64,000 nucleotides of DNA, from assembly GCA_965261475.1 (NCBI GenBank), contig OZ253454.1, forward strand, positions 930,001-994,000. The letters are read 5' to 3'. The position numbers and the translations under genes are program-made. The notes beneath the pieces were generated by a model. It was not told the origin of the DNA. It saw only the letters and a list, made by a program, of their open reading frames with translations, and ran no database searches. This DNA is from G965261475 sp965261475 [NCBI: bacterium] (GTDB lineage: Bacteria; SAR324; XYD2-FULL-50-16). This document shows, piece by piece, positions 18,208 through 27,040 of this stretch (its first letter is position 1; each line of letters starts with the position of its first letter).

Positions 18208-19158
18208 TTAAAATATCTGCTTATAATCTAGATAGTGTTTGGTTTCTACAAAACGAAGTGTTTTCGTTTGACTTTTTGCTATCCAAGAATAAGTATAAGC
18301 TTCTTCTTTTTCAAATCTTACCCCCTTTAAAATCAGCCCATCTGTGACACCTGTAGCAATAAAAATGACTTTATCTGAAAAAACTAAATCTTCAATTCTA
18401 TAGATTTTATTAAAATTTTTGATACCAAATTTTTCTCCCTGTGCTCTATCTTGAGCGTCTTTAAAAAAAATCTTGCCCTGAAAAAAACCGCCTACGCACT
18501 TCATTGCAGCTGCAGTAATCACACCTTCTTGCGCCCCTCCGTAGCCAATCAGCATATCTACCTTATCACTATTAGCACTTGCTAAAGAACCTGAAATATC
18601 TCCATCTTGTATAAGTAGTATTCTCGCACCACATTTTCTTACTTCATCAATAAATATATTGTGCCTTTCTCTTGCTAAAATACAAATAGTAGTATTCTCA
18701 ATATATTTGTTTCTCATTCTTGCTACTCTTTTAATATTTTCTGTAATAGTTTGATCAATATTGATCGCTTCTTGAATATCAGCATTCACAGCTATTTTAT
18801 ACATATAAAGGTTTGGGAGTGATAAAAAACCACCTTTTTCACAAACAGCAAAAAAAGAAGCTGTATTGCTACCCCCATTAGCACAAGTTTTATGCCCCTC
18901 AATAGCTACTACAATCAAATCGTATTGCTCTTTGACGTCTTGATTGTATTGCTCTTGTAAAGAAGGAATATACGGATGATGGGCAAAACGATCATTTTTA
19001 ATATTAAAACCGTAATTCAATTTAGCAATGCTTTCATCTATAGCAAAGCGAATATCCTTGACAATTTTATTAGCATCACCTAGCCCTTGATAAGAATTCC
19101 CAATAATAGCAGCTCTTTCTGAAATCCTCAATAAATCCATCCCTAAATTAATGTTCAT
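18208..19158 (-). CDS. glpX: GlpX-like fructose-1,6-bisphosphatase class II homologue with degenerate metal site
   Basis: At 316 residues it aligns with class II FBPase over its length: ISERAAIIGNSYQGLGDANK, FLSLPNLYMYKIAVN, CILARERHN, IQDGDISGSL, GYGGAQEGVITAA, FSDKVIFIATGVTDG and the C-terminal ETKHYLDYK. However, the metal-binding motifs are altered: the GEGE-type motif reads NDRFAHHPY, and DPxEGT reads VAIEGHKTC, so the Asp and Thr are gone. The E in GAQEGV is kept. The fold is probably intact but ordinary bisphosphatase activity is doubtful. It lies 6 bases upstream of the deacetylase gene on the same strand. Confidence 0.78.
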   Translation of the reverse strand: MNINLGMDLLRISERAAIIGNSYQGLGDANKIVKDIRFAIDESIAKLNYGFNIKNDRFAHHPYIPSLQEQYNQDVKEQYDLIVVAIEGHKTCANGGSNTASFFAVCEKGGFLSLPNLYMYKIAVNADIQEAINIDQTITENIKRVARMRNKYIENTTICILARERHNIFIDEVRKCGARILLIQDGDISGSLASANSDKVDMLIGYGGAQEGVITAAAMKCVGGFFQGKIFFKDAQDRAQGEKFGIKNFNKIYRIEDLVFSDKVIFIATGVTDGLILKGVRFEKEEAYTYSWIAKSQTKTLRFVETKHYLDYKQIF

Positions 19159-19303
19159 GCAGTCTACTTTTAATAAATTGCTAACTAACTATAGTTATCA
19201 AAAATTGTATATTAGCCATAAATATCACTCAATTTATCCTACCTTTTAATTCTTATAGTCTTACTTATAATGATTATTTTTTTAAAAAATCACAATATAT
19301 TAT

Positions 19304-20050
19304 TCACGGCTTGCTCTCTAAAATAATCTTATCTTCATAACGAAGATCAATTTTATTTAAAAGAAAAAAATCTTTACCTAATTTGGTAAATACTAAACTT
19401 AATTTTTCCATTTTGGTTTCAAAATTATCATGTCCTAAAAATATAGGTAAGCTCTGAGAGGAAAAAATTAAAATCATATTCAATTTATCTTGTAGATAGA
19501 TGGCTGAAATCTTACCTTTTAGAAAATGATTATTTTTATTGATCCACTCTAATAATGCCAATAAATTTTTAACTTCTATACTTTTTAAAAAATTAGATTC
19601 TAATTCTTTTAAATCTTCTGTTAAAAAAACAAATCTTGGAAGTTTGGCACTATCTACCTGCTCTCTAGCAGAAAAAAATAGCTCTTTACTTATCACAAAT
19701 TGCTTATCATTAGCAATAAAATAGGCTAGATATTCTCTTTGGAGCAGATGAACTCTAATAGTGCTTGGCGGTAATAAATCTAGTTTAACTTTGAATAAAT
19801 CTAATGGGACTAATTGCTCTTTTTGAGAATAAAAAGAAGCTATAGATCTTTTTGTAAGTTGTAGTTTAGCTAATACTTGTTGTTCTTGTTTGATATTGAT
19901 TGCAGGAGTAAAAATAATAGTTTTGATAGGGGAAAAAATTTGATAGGTATAAACAATTAGTAAAGAAAAACTAGACAACAAAAAACCTATAATTACAAAA
20001 AACCTAACTATCAATGCAATTTGCACGAATTTTTGCGATAAGTTGTTCAT
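19304..20050 (-). CDS. ftsQ: Cell division protein FtsQ
   Basis: A 248-residue single-pass protein: a short N terminus, a transmembrane helix (IVRFFVIIGFLLSSFSLLIVY, about residues 15-35), a POTRA-like segment with DLLPPSTIRVHLLQREYLAYF (the usual P-xT-xxVxVxER-PxA pattern), and a C-terminal FtsQ domain ending LLNKIDLRYEDKIILE, which matches the family's IDLRYPDRV-like end. It links early and late divisome proteins in the periplasm. The usual neighbours (murC, ddl, ftsA, ftsZ) are absent here. Confidence 0.78.
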   Translation of the reverse strand: MNNLSQKFVQIALIVRFFVIIGFLLSSFSLLIVYTYQIFSPIKTIIFTPAINIKQEQQVLAKLQLTKRSIASFYSQKEQLVPLDLFKVKLDLLPPSTIRVHLLQREYLAYFIANDKQFVISKELFFSAREQVDSAKLPRFVFLTEDLKELESNFLKSIEVKNLLALLEWINKNNHFLKGKISAIYLQDKLNMILIFSSQSLPIFLGHDNFETKMEKLSLVFTKLGKDFFLLNKIDLRYEDKIILESKP

Positions 20051-20072
20051 AAGCTATAAATTTTTTGCTCTT

Positions 20073-21038
20073 TTATTTATCAGTGTAGGGAAAATGACAA
20101 GCAGCAAAATGTGCTTTGTTAATTAAATTTAACTTAACATTTTGTTGCCAACATTTTGCTTTGCTTCTTGTGCACCGCGCTGCAAAAGAACAGCCCGTAA
20201 AATTTTCTTGCAGCCTTGGCACTCTGCCCTTAATAAAATGAAACTTATTTTTGTGCTTTTGTAGCACTATATCTACTAAATCTTTTGTATAGGGATGAGC
20301 AGGATGAGAAAAAATATCTAAAATTGTCCCTTGCTCTACAATTTCTCCAAAATACATCACATATACAAAATCACACATTTGAGCTATCACTCCTAAATCA
20401 TGAGTGATAAGCAATAAAGACATTTTTTTTTCTTGTTGTAATTTTTTTAATAAACACAAGGTTTGTAGCTGCACTGTAGTATCTAACGCAGTGGTAGGCT
20501 CATCAGCAATCAGTAAAGGTGGTTCATAGAGCAAAGACATGGCTATCATCACCCGCTGTCTCATGCCTCCAGATAGTTGGTGTGGATAAGAGTGTAAAAT
20601 TCTTTTGTAATCGGTAAATCCTACTTGTGAAAATAAATAAATAATTTTTTCCATCGCTAATTTTTGCTTGTTTCTACTCCACACTTCTAGCAGTTGATCT
20701 TGAATTTTTACTACAGGGTTGAAACAACTTAAAGGATCTTGAAAAATCATACTTATTTTTCTTCCACGAATAGTATAGAACTTTTTTGCTGGTAGAGTAT
20801 CTATTCTGTTGCCTTGAAACTCCACTTTGCCTTGAAAGGAAAATTTTTTTGAGGGAAGTAGTTTTAATAAAGAAAAAGCCGTGATACTTTTACCACAGCC
20901 AGATTCCCCTATAATTCCTACAACTTCTGCGGGTTGGATGCAAAAAGAAATATTTTTTACTACAGGAAACTGCTCTTGCTCTATGTTAAATTGGATAGAT
21001 AGATCTTGTACTTTTAGTAGAGTATTTTTTTCTCTCAT
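20073..21038 (-). CDS. Peptide/nickel-type ABC transporter ATP-binding protein (OppD/DppD family)
   Basis: A 321-residue ATPase with Walker A GESGCGKS (about residue 42), Q-loop FQDPLSCFNP, signature LSGGMRQRV, Walker B LLIADEPTTALD, the H-loop LLITHDLG, and the C-terminal oligopeptide-transporter extension ending FTGCSFAARCTRSKAKC. No permease, binding protein or second ATPase gene is adjacent, so the partners are elsewhere or lost. Its first 53 bases overlap the 3' end of lipM, an unusually long overlap; the ATG at 21038 is supported because the family N terminus (LKVQDLSIQF) begins only eight residues later. Confidence 0.88.
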   Translation of the reverse strand: MREKNTLLKVQDLSIQFNIEQEQFPVVKNISFCIQPAEVVGIIGESGCGKSITAFSLLKLLPSKKFSFQGKVEFQGNRIDTLPAKKFYTIRGRKISMIFQDPLSCFNPVVKIQDQLLEVWSRNKQKLAMEKIIYLFSQVGFTDYKRILHSYPHQLSGGMRQRVMIAMSLLYEPPLLIADEPTTALDTTVQLQTLCLLKKLQQEKKMSLLLITHDLGVIAQMCDFVYVMYFGEIVEQGTILDIFSHPAHPYTKDLVDIVLQKHKNKFHFIKGRVPRLQENFTGCSFAARCTRSKAKCWQQNVKLNLINKAHFAACHFPYTDK

Positions 21039-21792
21039 TTACTTTTATTTTTTCTAATTCAAAATCATTCCAAACATAGCTATTACTTATTTTATTTATT
21101 GCTGTTTTTTCTGTTTTATTAAAATCCTGTATATATACTTGCGTTTGGAATTCTTGTGTAAACTTGCTGATAATAGCACAAACCAAAGAAGAAGCAGAAG
21201 TATAACCTCTCAATTCTTGCAAAGAAGTTATTCTACTCCTTAAATCTTGTTCTTCTACTCTCCACAGCAAACTCCAGAGGGCAAAATCTATATCTAGCAA
21301 AATAGAGCCGTGCTGTAAAACAACATTTCTGCTTCTTTTTTGGGCGCTACCTACTAATTTCTTCCCGCCTACTTCTATTTCATAACTAGAAAGTTCTTGA
21401 AAGCAATTTAGCCCCTTTGCGTGTGTCTTTTCTTTCTTATTCATCTGAGTATCAACGCCAAAGCTAGCAAAAGCTGCTTGTAAAGCCAAACTAATTTTTT
21501 GATAACACTCCATAATACTTAAAAAAACATCTTGTGAGACAAAGGAGTAGGTTAATTCCCGATGATGTAGCACTGTCTTTCCTCCAGTTTTTCTAATTAC
21601 GCCTTGTATATCAAATTTTGCAATGACAGAAAAATCTAAATCCGAAAATATAGCTTGAGAGCGTCCAAAAGATAGCGTAGGAGTTGACCATTGATAAAAA
21701 CGCAAAACAGGAATCTTGCTATATTGCATCAAGTATTCGTCTGCTGCCATATTCCATTTTGCTCCAAAAAAGTTACAAGGAATAACTCTCAT
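20986..21792 (-). CDS. lipM: Octanoyl/lipoyl transferase of the LipM/LplA family
   Basis: A 268-residue BPL/LplA catalytic domain: NMAADEYLM at the N terminus, PVLRFYQWSTPTLSFGRSQ, IRKTGGKTVLHHRELTYSF (the RR-x-GGG-xHxxELTYS lipoyl-binding loop) and GGKKLVGSAQKRSRNVVLQHGSILLD, with the conserved lysine. The CF in GLNCFQELSSYE is placed like the acyl-accepting cysteine of LipM octanoyltransferases, which favours LipM over an ATP-dependent ligase. It would provide lipoyl groups for 2-oxoacid dehydrogenases. It is divergent from the outer-membrane protein gene and overlaps the downstream ABC gene by 53 bases. Confidence 0.78.
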   Translation of the reverse strand: MRVIPCNFFGAKWNMAADEYLMQYSKIPVLRFYQWSTPTLSFGRSQAIFSDLDFSVIAKFDIQGVIRKTGGKTVLHHRELTYSFVSQDVFLSIMECYQKISLALQAAFASFGVDTQMNKKEKTHAKGLNCFQELSSYEIEVGGKKLVGSAQKRSRNVVLQHGSILLDIDFALWSLLWRVEEQDLRSRITSLQELRGYTSASSLVCAIISKFTQEFQTQVYIQDFNKTEKTAINKISNSYVWNDFELEKIKVNERKKYSTKSTRSIYPI

Positions 21793-21886
21793 TTTAAATT
21801 TAAATTGCTGGTTTTAAAGCAGTTTTTGCATTGTATTTTTCTAGTATTATTGATATTATGACATATAATTTGATTTTATTAAAACG

Positions 21887-23359
21887 ATGAAACGATATTT
21901 TATACTCTCTGTATATTTTTTAATTTTTCCTCTAACTCACTCTTTATTTGCTCAAAATTTTGAGTTCGTAGAACAAAAAGAATACGAAGAATACTATAAA
22001 AAACCTATCTATACACCTGATGTGAGGTTTCACGGAACATACCAATATTATACCTTGAGCTATCAAGACGCTTCTAGCAATACCAACAATGCTTGGCAAA
22101 ATTTTGAGTTAAAAATGCAAAGTGAAGTTCAAGAAAATGTTCATTTATTTTTAAACTTTACAAACTCTCCTTACGATTGGGGGACAACTAGCAATAACGG
22201 CTATACTATCTACGATACTAACCTGCGTCAAAGAAGCAACCAAAATCTCAATCTACAAATTAGAGAATTTTATTTAGAATATAATTCTAACCCCCACGCC
22301 ATTTTTCGTGTAGGTAGGCAAAAAATCAATTTAGGCGATAAACTAGGTTTGATATACAAAGGAGTAGTGGACGCGGTTACTATTACTTGTAGAATTGGAA
22401 CTTGGTGTTATGAATTTGGACAAGCGAATTTTGATACCAATGCAAGCCGAGCGACTTGGTTGCAATTTTTCTACCCTGTATACGAATCCATAGCCAAGGT
22501 TCAAAATTATTGGCTCTCTAAGAAAGCAAGAAAGCAAGAATATTTAAATGTAGATTTTTATCGCATAGACGATAAACAAAATAATCTAGCCCTTGCTAAC
22601 TACGGCGGCAGAACCTATGCCCCTCAAAATAGCACTTATTCTGAAGAACATATGAGAGATAATAACAATAAATATATTTTTTATGACAGAGAATATTTAA
22701 CCTACGGAGTGAATGTTTCGTGGATCAAAAATAATATTGCACTATACTTTCACGGAATACAGAGCATAGGAAAAAGAGATTATTACAATCTTGACAATCA
22801 ACCAATAGCTGATGCAAAAAATAAGACTGTAGGCAAGCTGTACCGCCTAGAATGGCAACAATTACTAAGTGAAAATTCGCAATTTGGAGTTACCATACTT
22901 ACGTCTTCTGGTAGTAGGGATAAAAAAGATGTAGCAGCAAACTACCCTTGGCTCAGTGATAACGATTACTACGAATGGAATAGGGGTAGTTATCAAGGAG
23001 CTGCTATCTACTTTGGCGATAATTATAGAGGTCAGCAACACTCTCTTAATAACCTGATGATTGCCAACCTCTACTATAAGTTTCATGGTTACAAGTACAA
23101 CATAGATGTAGTAACAGAAATTTTTCAATTTACACGCAATGCAAATGTGTTAGCAAAAAATGGCAACCTAGTAAAAAATATAGGTACAGAAATAAATTTA
23201 AATATCACTAAAAAATTAGCAGAAAATTTTCTTTTAGAAATAGATACAGGTTATTTTCTACCTGCTGCAGCCTACGCTACAAAAGAATCGATTATGCCAG
23301 CGGGAACTGCTATAGATAATATCACTCAATACTCCGTAGGGTTAAATTATCAATTCTAA
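21887..23359 (+). CDS. Outer-membrane beta-barrel protein (alginate-export/porin-like)
   Basis: A 490-residue protein with a clear signal peptide (YFILSVYFLIFPLTHSLFAQ, cleavage near residue 22) and a mature part of alternating amphipathic strands rich in Tyr and Asn, ending GLNYQF with a terminal phenylalanine as barrel proteins do. NLNLQIREFYLEYN followed by FRVGRQKINLGDK resembles the AlgE/alginate-export barrel family, in which RVGRQ recurs. The natural solute is unknown. A TATAAT lies at 21864-21869, upstream of the ATG. hemL follows after 5 bases. Confidence 0.76.
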   Translation: MKRYFILSVYFLIFPLTHSLFAQNFEFVEQKEYEEYYKKPIYTPDVRFHGTYQYYTLSYQDASSNTNNAWQNFELKMQSEVQENVHLFLNFTNSPYDWGTTSNNGYTIYDTNLRQRSNQNLNLQIREFYLEYNSNPHAIFRVGRQKINLGDKLGLIYKGVVDAVTITCRIGTWCYEFGQANFDTNASRATWLQFFYPVYESIAKVQNYWLSKKARKQEYLNVDFYRIDDKQNNLALANYGGRTYAPQNSTYSEEHMRDNNNKYIFYDREYLTYGVNVSWIKNNIALYFHGIQSIGKRDYYNLDNQPIADAKNKTVGKLYRLEWQQLLSENSQFGVTILTSSGSRDKKDVAANYPWLSDNDYYEWNRGSYQGAAIYFGDNYRGQQHSLNNLMIANLYYKFHGYKYNIDVVTEIFQFTRNANVLAKNGNLVKNIGTEINLNITKKLAENFLLEIDTGYFLPAAAYATKESIMPAGTAIDNITQYSVGLNYQF

Positions 23360-23364
23360 CTTCA

Positions 23365-24666
23365 GTGAAAAATTTTCAATCTAAATTATTATTCCAGAGA
23401 GCCTGTAATAGTCTAATTGGAGGAGTTAATTCTCCGGTGCGCTCATTCTCACATGTAGGATTGACACCTTTAGTTATTAAAGAAGCAAATGGAAGTAAAA
23501 TTTATGATGCAGATGGAAACGAATTTATAGATTATGTAGGCTCGTGGGGACCTATGATTTTAGGACATAATCATCATAAAATTCAAGCAGCAGTAATCAA
23601 TGCAGCTCAAAAAGGATTGTCTTACGGAGCTACATGCGACACAGAAATTATACTTGCAGAAAAAATAAAACAGTTTTTCCCTAATATAGATTTATTAAGA
23701 ATGGTAAATTCTGGGACTGAAGCTGCTATGTCTGCTGTACGCTTAGCTAGAGGTTTTACAAAAAAAAATAAAATTATCAAATTTATAGGTTGTTACCATG
23801 GTCATGCAGATTACTTACTAGCTAAAGCAGGCTCTGGTGCTAGTACTCTAGGAATTCCTGATTCTTTAGGAGTACCAAAAACTCTCTTGCAAGATACACT
23901 ACTAGCACAATATAACTCTATTACAGATATAGAAAGTTTATTAGAACAATACTCTAGCGAGGTAGCAGCTATTATAATAGAGCCTATTGCAGGGAATATG
24001 GGCTTAGTGCCCCCAGTCAGTAATTTTTTGAGTGAGCTTAGAAAACTATGCGATCTACACAATATACTTTTGATTTTTGATGAAGTTATAACAGGATTTC
24101 GTGTAGCAAAAGGAGGAGCACAAGAATTATTTTCTGTAATACCAGATTTAACTATACTTGGTAAAATAATTGGCGGTGGTTTACCTATAGGTGTTTACGG
24201 AGGTAGAAAAGATATTATGGAATATGTCGCACCGCTAGGTGGTGTTTATCAAGCAGGAACTTTATCTGGTAACCCTATTACTATGGCAGCAGGAATTGCT
24301 GTATTAGTAGAACTAGCAAAAACAGGAATTTATGAAGAACTAGGACAAAAAACTAACTGGTTAACACAAGAATTAAAAATTATTTTTCAAAAATACAATC
24401 TCAATTTTTGTATTAGTAGTATCGGCTCTATGTTTGGGTTTTTTCTACTAAAAAAAAATACATCGCCAAAAATCACTTCATATCAAAACACAAAGAACAT
24501 AGATAAAGAGCTTTTTAAAAAATTATTCAAACAACTCCTAATTGAAGGTATTTACATTGCGCCTTCTGTCTTTGAAACTGCTTTTGTGTCTGTAGCTCAT
24601 ACAGAAGAAGATTTATTACAGACAACTAGAGCCTTTGAGAGAGCCCTAGCAAAAATTTTGAGCTAA
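23365..24666 (+). CDS. hemL: Glutamate-1-semialdehyde 2,1-aminomutase
   Basis: A 433-residue PLP enzyme: GVNSPVRSFSHVG near the N terminus, NSGTEAAMSAVRLARGFT, FIGCYHGHAD, LIFDEVITGFRV and the PLP-lysine segment LGKIIGGGLPIGVYGG, all diagnostic of HemL. It makes 5-aminolevulinate from glutamate-1-semialdehyde in the C5 route to heme. The start is taken as GTG because the family N terminus (FQRACNSLIGGVNSPVR) begins immediately and no ATG is available. rpe follows after 5 bases. Confidence 0.94.
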   Translation: MKNFQSKLLFQRACNSLIGGVNSPVRSFSHVGLTPLVIKEANGSKIYDADGNEFIDYVGSWGPMILGHNHHKIQAAVINAAQKGLSYGATCDTEIILAEKIKQFFPNIDLLRMVNSGTEAAMSAVRLARGFTKKNKIIKFIGCYHGHADYLLAKAGSGASTLGIPDSLGVPKTLLQDTLLAQYNSITDIESLLEQYSSEVAAIIIEPIAGNMGLVPPVSNFLSELRKLCDLHNILLIFDEVITGFRVAKGGAQELFSVIPDLTILGKIIGGGLPIGVYGGRKDIMEYVAPLGGVYQAGTLSGNPITMAAGIAVLVELAKTGIYEELGQKTNWLTQELKIIFQKYNLNFCISSIGSMFGFFLLKKNTSPKITSYQNTKNIDKELFKKLFKQLLIEGIYIAPSVFETAFVSVAHTEEDLLQTTRAFERALAKILS

Positions 24667-24671
24667 TTTTT

Positions 24672-25343
24672 ATGACCGCAAATACAAAAATAGCAGCCTC
24701 TATTCTAACAGCAGATTTTGGTAATTTAAAACAAAATTTACTCAAAGCACAAAAAGAACAAATAGATATTATACATTTTGATGTAATGGATGGTCATTTT
24801 GTACCTAATATTTCTTTTGGACCTGCTCTGATTAACTCCTTAAAAAAATTTCTTACCATTCCTTTTGATGTGCATTTAATGATACAAGAACCCTATAAAT
24901 ACTTAGACGATTTTATAAAATCTGGAGCTAATTGGATCAGCTTTCATTGGGAAGTTGTCACAGAAACAGGAGCTAAAAGAATATGCAAAGAATTAAGACA
25001 AAAAAATATTCAAGCAGGAATTGCTCTTTCTCCACTCACAGATCCAAAAGTTATTTTACCTATACTAGATGACATTGATTTTGTATTGATAATGACTGTA
25101 GAACCCGGATTTGGAGGGCAAAATATAATACCAGAGTGTTTAAAAAAAATTCAATTCTTAAAACAAATATTTAAACAAAAAAATCTTCCTATACAAATAG
25201 AAGTAGATGGGGGAATAAACAAAGAAAACATCTTAGCTATAACAAACCTAGGAGCAGATATTTTAGTTGCAGGATCTGCTATTTTTCATACTAACTATAG
25301 CATCCAAGAAGGAATAAATAATTTAAAAACAGCTATATCGTGA
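24672..25343 (+). CDS. rpe: Ribulose-phosphate 3-epimerase
   Basis: A 223-residue TIM barrel: IAASILTADFGNL at the N terminus, HFDVMDGHFVPNISFGP with metal-binding His and Asp, FDVHLMI, MTVEPGFGGQ, and IEVDGGINKENI with the second catalytic aspartate. It interconverts ribulose- and xylulose-5-phosphate in the pentose phosphate pathway. It is convergent with rplQ, with only 11 bases between the stop codons and a shared hairpin. Confidence 0.95.
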   Translation: MTANTKIAASILTADFGNLKQNLLKAQKEQIDIIHFDVMDGHFVPNISFGPALINSLKKFLTIPFDVHLMIQEPYKYLDDFIKSGANWISFHWEVVTETGAKRICKELRQKNIQAGIALSPLTDPKVILPILDDIDFVLIMTVEPGFGGQNIIPECLKKIQFLKQIFKQKNLPIQIEVDGGINKENILAITNLGADILVAGSAIFHTNYSIQEGINNLKTAIS

Positions 25344-25347
25344 ACTC

Positions 25348-25372
25348 AAAACTTCTAGCCTTTTGAAGTTTT
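25348..25372. terminator. Bidirectional terminator between rpe and rplQ
   Basis: AAAACTTC at 25348-25355 and GAAGTTTT at 25365-25372 form an 8-bp stem with a 9-base loop, flanked by A and T runs on both sides. It serves both convergent transcripts, and the rplQ stop codon (25355-25357) lies inside the hairpin. It marks the 3' end of the whole ribosomal supercluster. Confidence 0.7.
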
Positions 25373-25981
25373 ATTATCTCTTTGACCCCTCTTTCCTTGT
25401 ATAGATTTAGTGTCTTGTACTTTAGTAGATACTTTTTTTGATGCTTGTTTTTTAGTAGATTTGGTTTTGATAGCTGCTACTTTAGTAGTATGTGAGAGTT
25501 GTTTTTTGGTAGATGCTATTTTTTGAGTTGAACTATCTTGTTCTGTAGTTTTTTCTACATCTTTTTTAACCTGTTTTAGAGTAGATTCTGTACCAGTGGG
25601 CTGGCTTTGCTCTTTGACAATATTTTCTCTATCTACCATAGTTATCAAAACCATAGCAGCATTATCACCTAATCTATGTTTGATTTTATAAGCTCTAGTA
25701 AATCCACTATGTCTTTCTTGATAAATAACAGAATATTCTTCATAGAGCTTTTTTACTGCAATCTTATTTTTGACAAAAGAAAGCACTCTTCTTCTAGAGG
25801 ATAAATCTTTCTTTTTTGCCAAAGTAACAAGTTTATCGATTTGCATACTAAGCACCTTACCTCTAGCTAAAGTTGTAACAATTTTTTCATATTGCAATAG
25901 CTGAGTTGCTAAATTTCTTACAACAGCCAATCTATGTGACTTATTTAAACCTAATTTATTTCTATGCTTCCTGTGTCTCAT
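25355..25981 (-). CDS. rplQ: Large ribosomal subunit protein bL17, with a long C-terminal tail
   Basis: The first 116 or so residues are a standard L17: MRHRKHRNKLGLNKSHRLAV, ATQLLQYEKIVTT, LSSRRRVLSFV and HRLGDNAAMVLITMV. About 90 further residues form a low-complexity basic tail of Lys, Thr, Ser and Gln (KKQASKKVSTKVQDTK), giving 208 residues against about 120-130 in most bacteria. Extended L17 tails are known in some phyla; here the tail has no recognisable fold. It is the last gene of the alpha operon, 6 bases after rpoA. Confidence 0.93.
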   Translation of the reverse strand: MRHRKHRNKLGLNKSHRLAVVRNLATQLLQYEKIVTTLARGKVLSMQIDKLVTLAKKKDLSSRRRVLSFVKNKIAVKKLYEEYSVIYQERHSGFTRAYKIKHRLGDNAAMVLITMVDRENIVKEQSQPTGTESTLKQVKKDVEKTTEQDSSTQKIASTKKQLSHTTKVAAIKTKSTKKQASKKVSTKVQDTKSIQGKRGQRDNKTSKG

Positions 25982-25987
25982 CGCTTG

Positions 25988-27010
25988 TTACTGGTCAAAA
26001 TTTTCTGCTTCGGTGCTATCATCAAAGGTCATTCCAAAATTAAATCCCATGCTTGCTAAAAGTTGTTTAATTTCTTTGAGAGATTTGCGTCCAAAATTCT
26101 TAGTTTTTAGTATATCATTTTCAGTCTTCATTACTAAATCTTTGATAGTTTGAATTTTTGCACTTTTTAAACAATTTAGAGAACGTACAGATAATTCTAA
26201 TTCATCAATAGTTCTTTTTAAATTTGGATTTTCTTCTGGTATTGCCTCTTCTTCTTCTTTTTTGTCTATAGTGACAAGCTCTTCGTCAAAATTAATAAAA
26301 GGTCGGTAGTATTCGCATAGAATTTTTCCAGCATAACAAACAGCATCTCTAGGGTCAAGAGCTCCATTTGTCCACAACTCAAAAATCAATTTGTCATAAT
26401 TTGTACGTTTTTCTACACTGGTATTTTGAACTTCGTAGGAAATTCTCTGTACGGGAGAATGATTAGAATCTAAAAAGATTGTGCCCTCAGGCATATCACT
26501 AGTAAAATTATCCTCTGAAGTAACAAACCCTCTACTCATTCTTAAATAAAGATAAATTTTTATCTTTGCGCCTTGCTCTAGGGAGCAAATAGTTTGATTC
26601 TCATTGACTACTGTGACCATTCCCTTAGTGTCTATCTCTTTAGCAGTAACTCGCTTTGGACCTGTGGCTTCTAGCTCTAAACAAATATCTTCGTTAACAT
26701 GCGGCTTAAAAACAATTTCCTTAATATTCAACAAAATTTGTAAAATATCCTCTTTAACGCCTCTAATGCTTTCGTATTCGTGAGATATACCCTCTATACG
26801 TACAGCATACGATGCTATATTGATAAGAGAAGAAAGTAATACTCTCCTCAAAGAATGCCCTATAGTTACGCCAAACCCTTTGCATAGAGAATCTAATACA
26901 AATTTTCCATAAGAATCATTAGAAGTAGAATCAAATTCTAATTTTCCAAATTTTTCTAAAGAAGTCCAATTCTCGTGGAATAATAAAGCTTTTTCGTCAT
27001 TGTGTTCCAT
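25988..27010 (-). CDS. rpoA: RNA polymerase subunit alpha
   Basis: A 340-residue alpha subunit. The N-terminal dimerisation domain has GFGVTIGHSLRRVLLSSL (assembly) and GVKEDILQILLNIKEI; an acidic linker (KKEEEEAIPEENPNL) leads to the C-terminal domain with LELSVRSLNCLKSAKIQTI and NFGRKSLKEIKQLLASMGF, which contacts promoter UP elements and activators. The gene directly follows rpsK with a 30-base gap; rpsD, which separates them in many bacteria, is absent. Confidence 0.97.
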   Translation of the reverse strand: MEHNDEKALLFHENWTSLEKFGKLEFDSTSNDSYGKFVLDSLCKGFGVTIGHSLRRVLLSSLINIASYAVRIEGISHEYESIRGVKEDILQILLNIKEIVFKPHVNEDICLELEATGPKRVTAKEIDTKGMVTVVNENQTICSLEQGAKIKIYLYLRMSRGFVTSEDNFTSDMPEGTIFLDSNHSPVQRISYEVQNTSVEKRTNYDKLIFELWTNGALDPRDAVCYAGKILCEYYRPFINFDEELVTIDKKEEEEAIPEENPNLKRTIDELELSVRSLNCLKSAKIQTIKDLVMKTENDILKTKNFGRKSLKEIKQLLASMGFNFGMTFDDSTEAENFDQ

Positions 27011-27040
27011 ATTTAAATTTATAGTTGCTATTAAAATTTT

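Noticed and set aside
21864-21869. TATAAT upstream of the outer-membrane protein gene as a complete promoter
   Set aside because: No -35 element was found at 16-18 bases; noted only in the gene entry.
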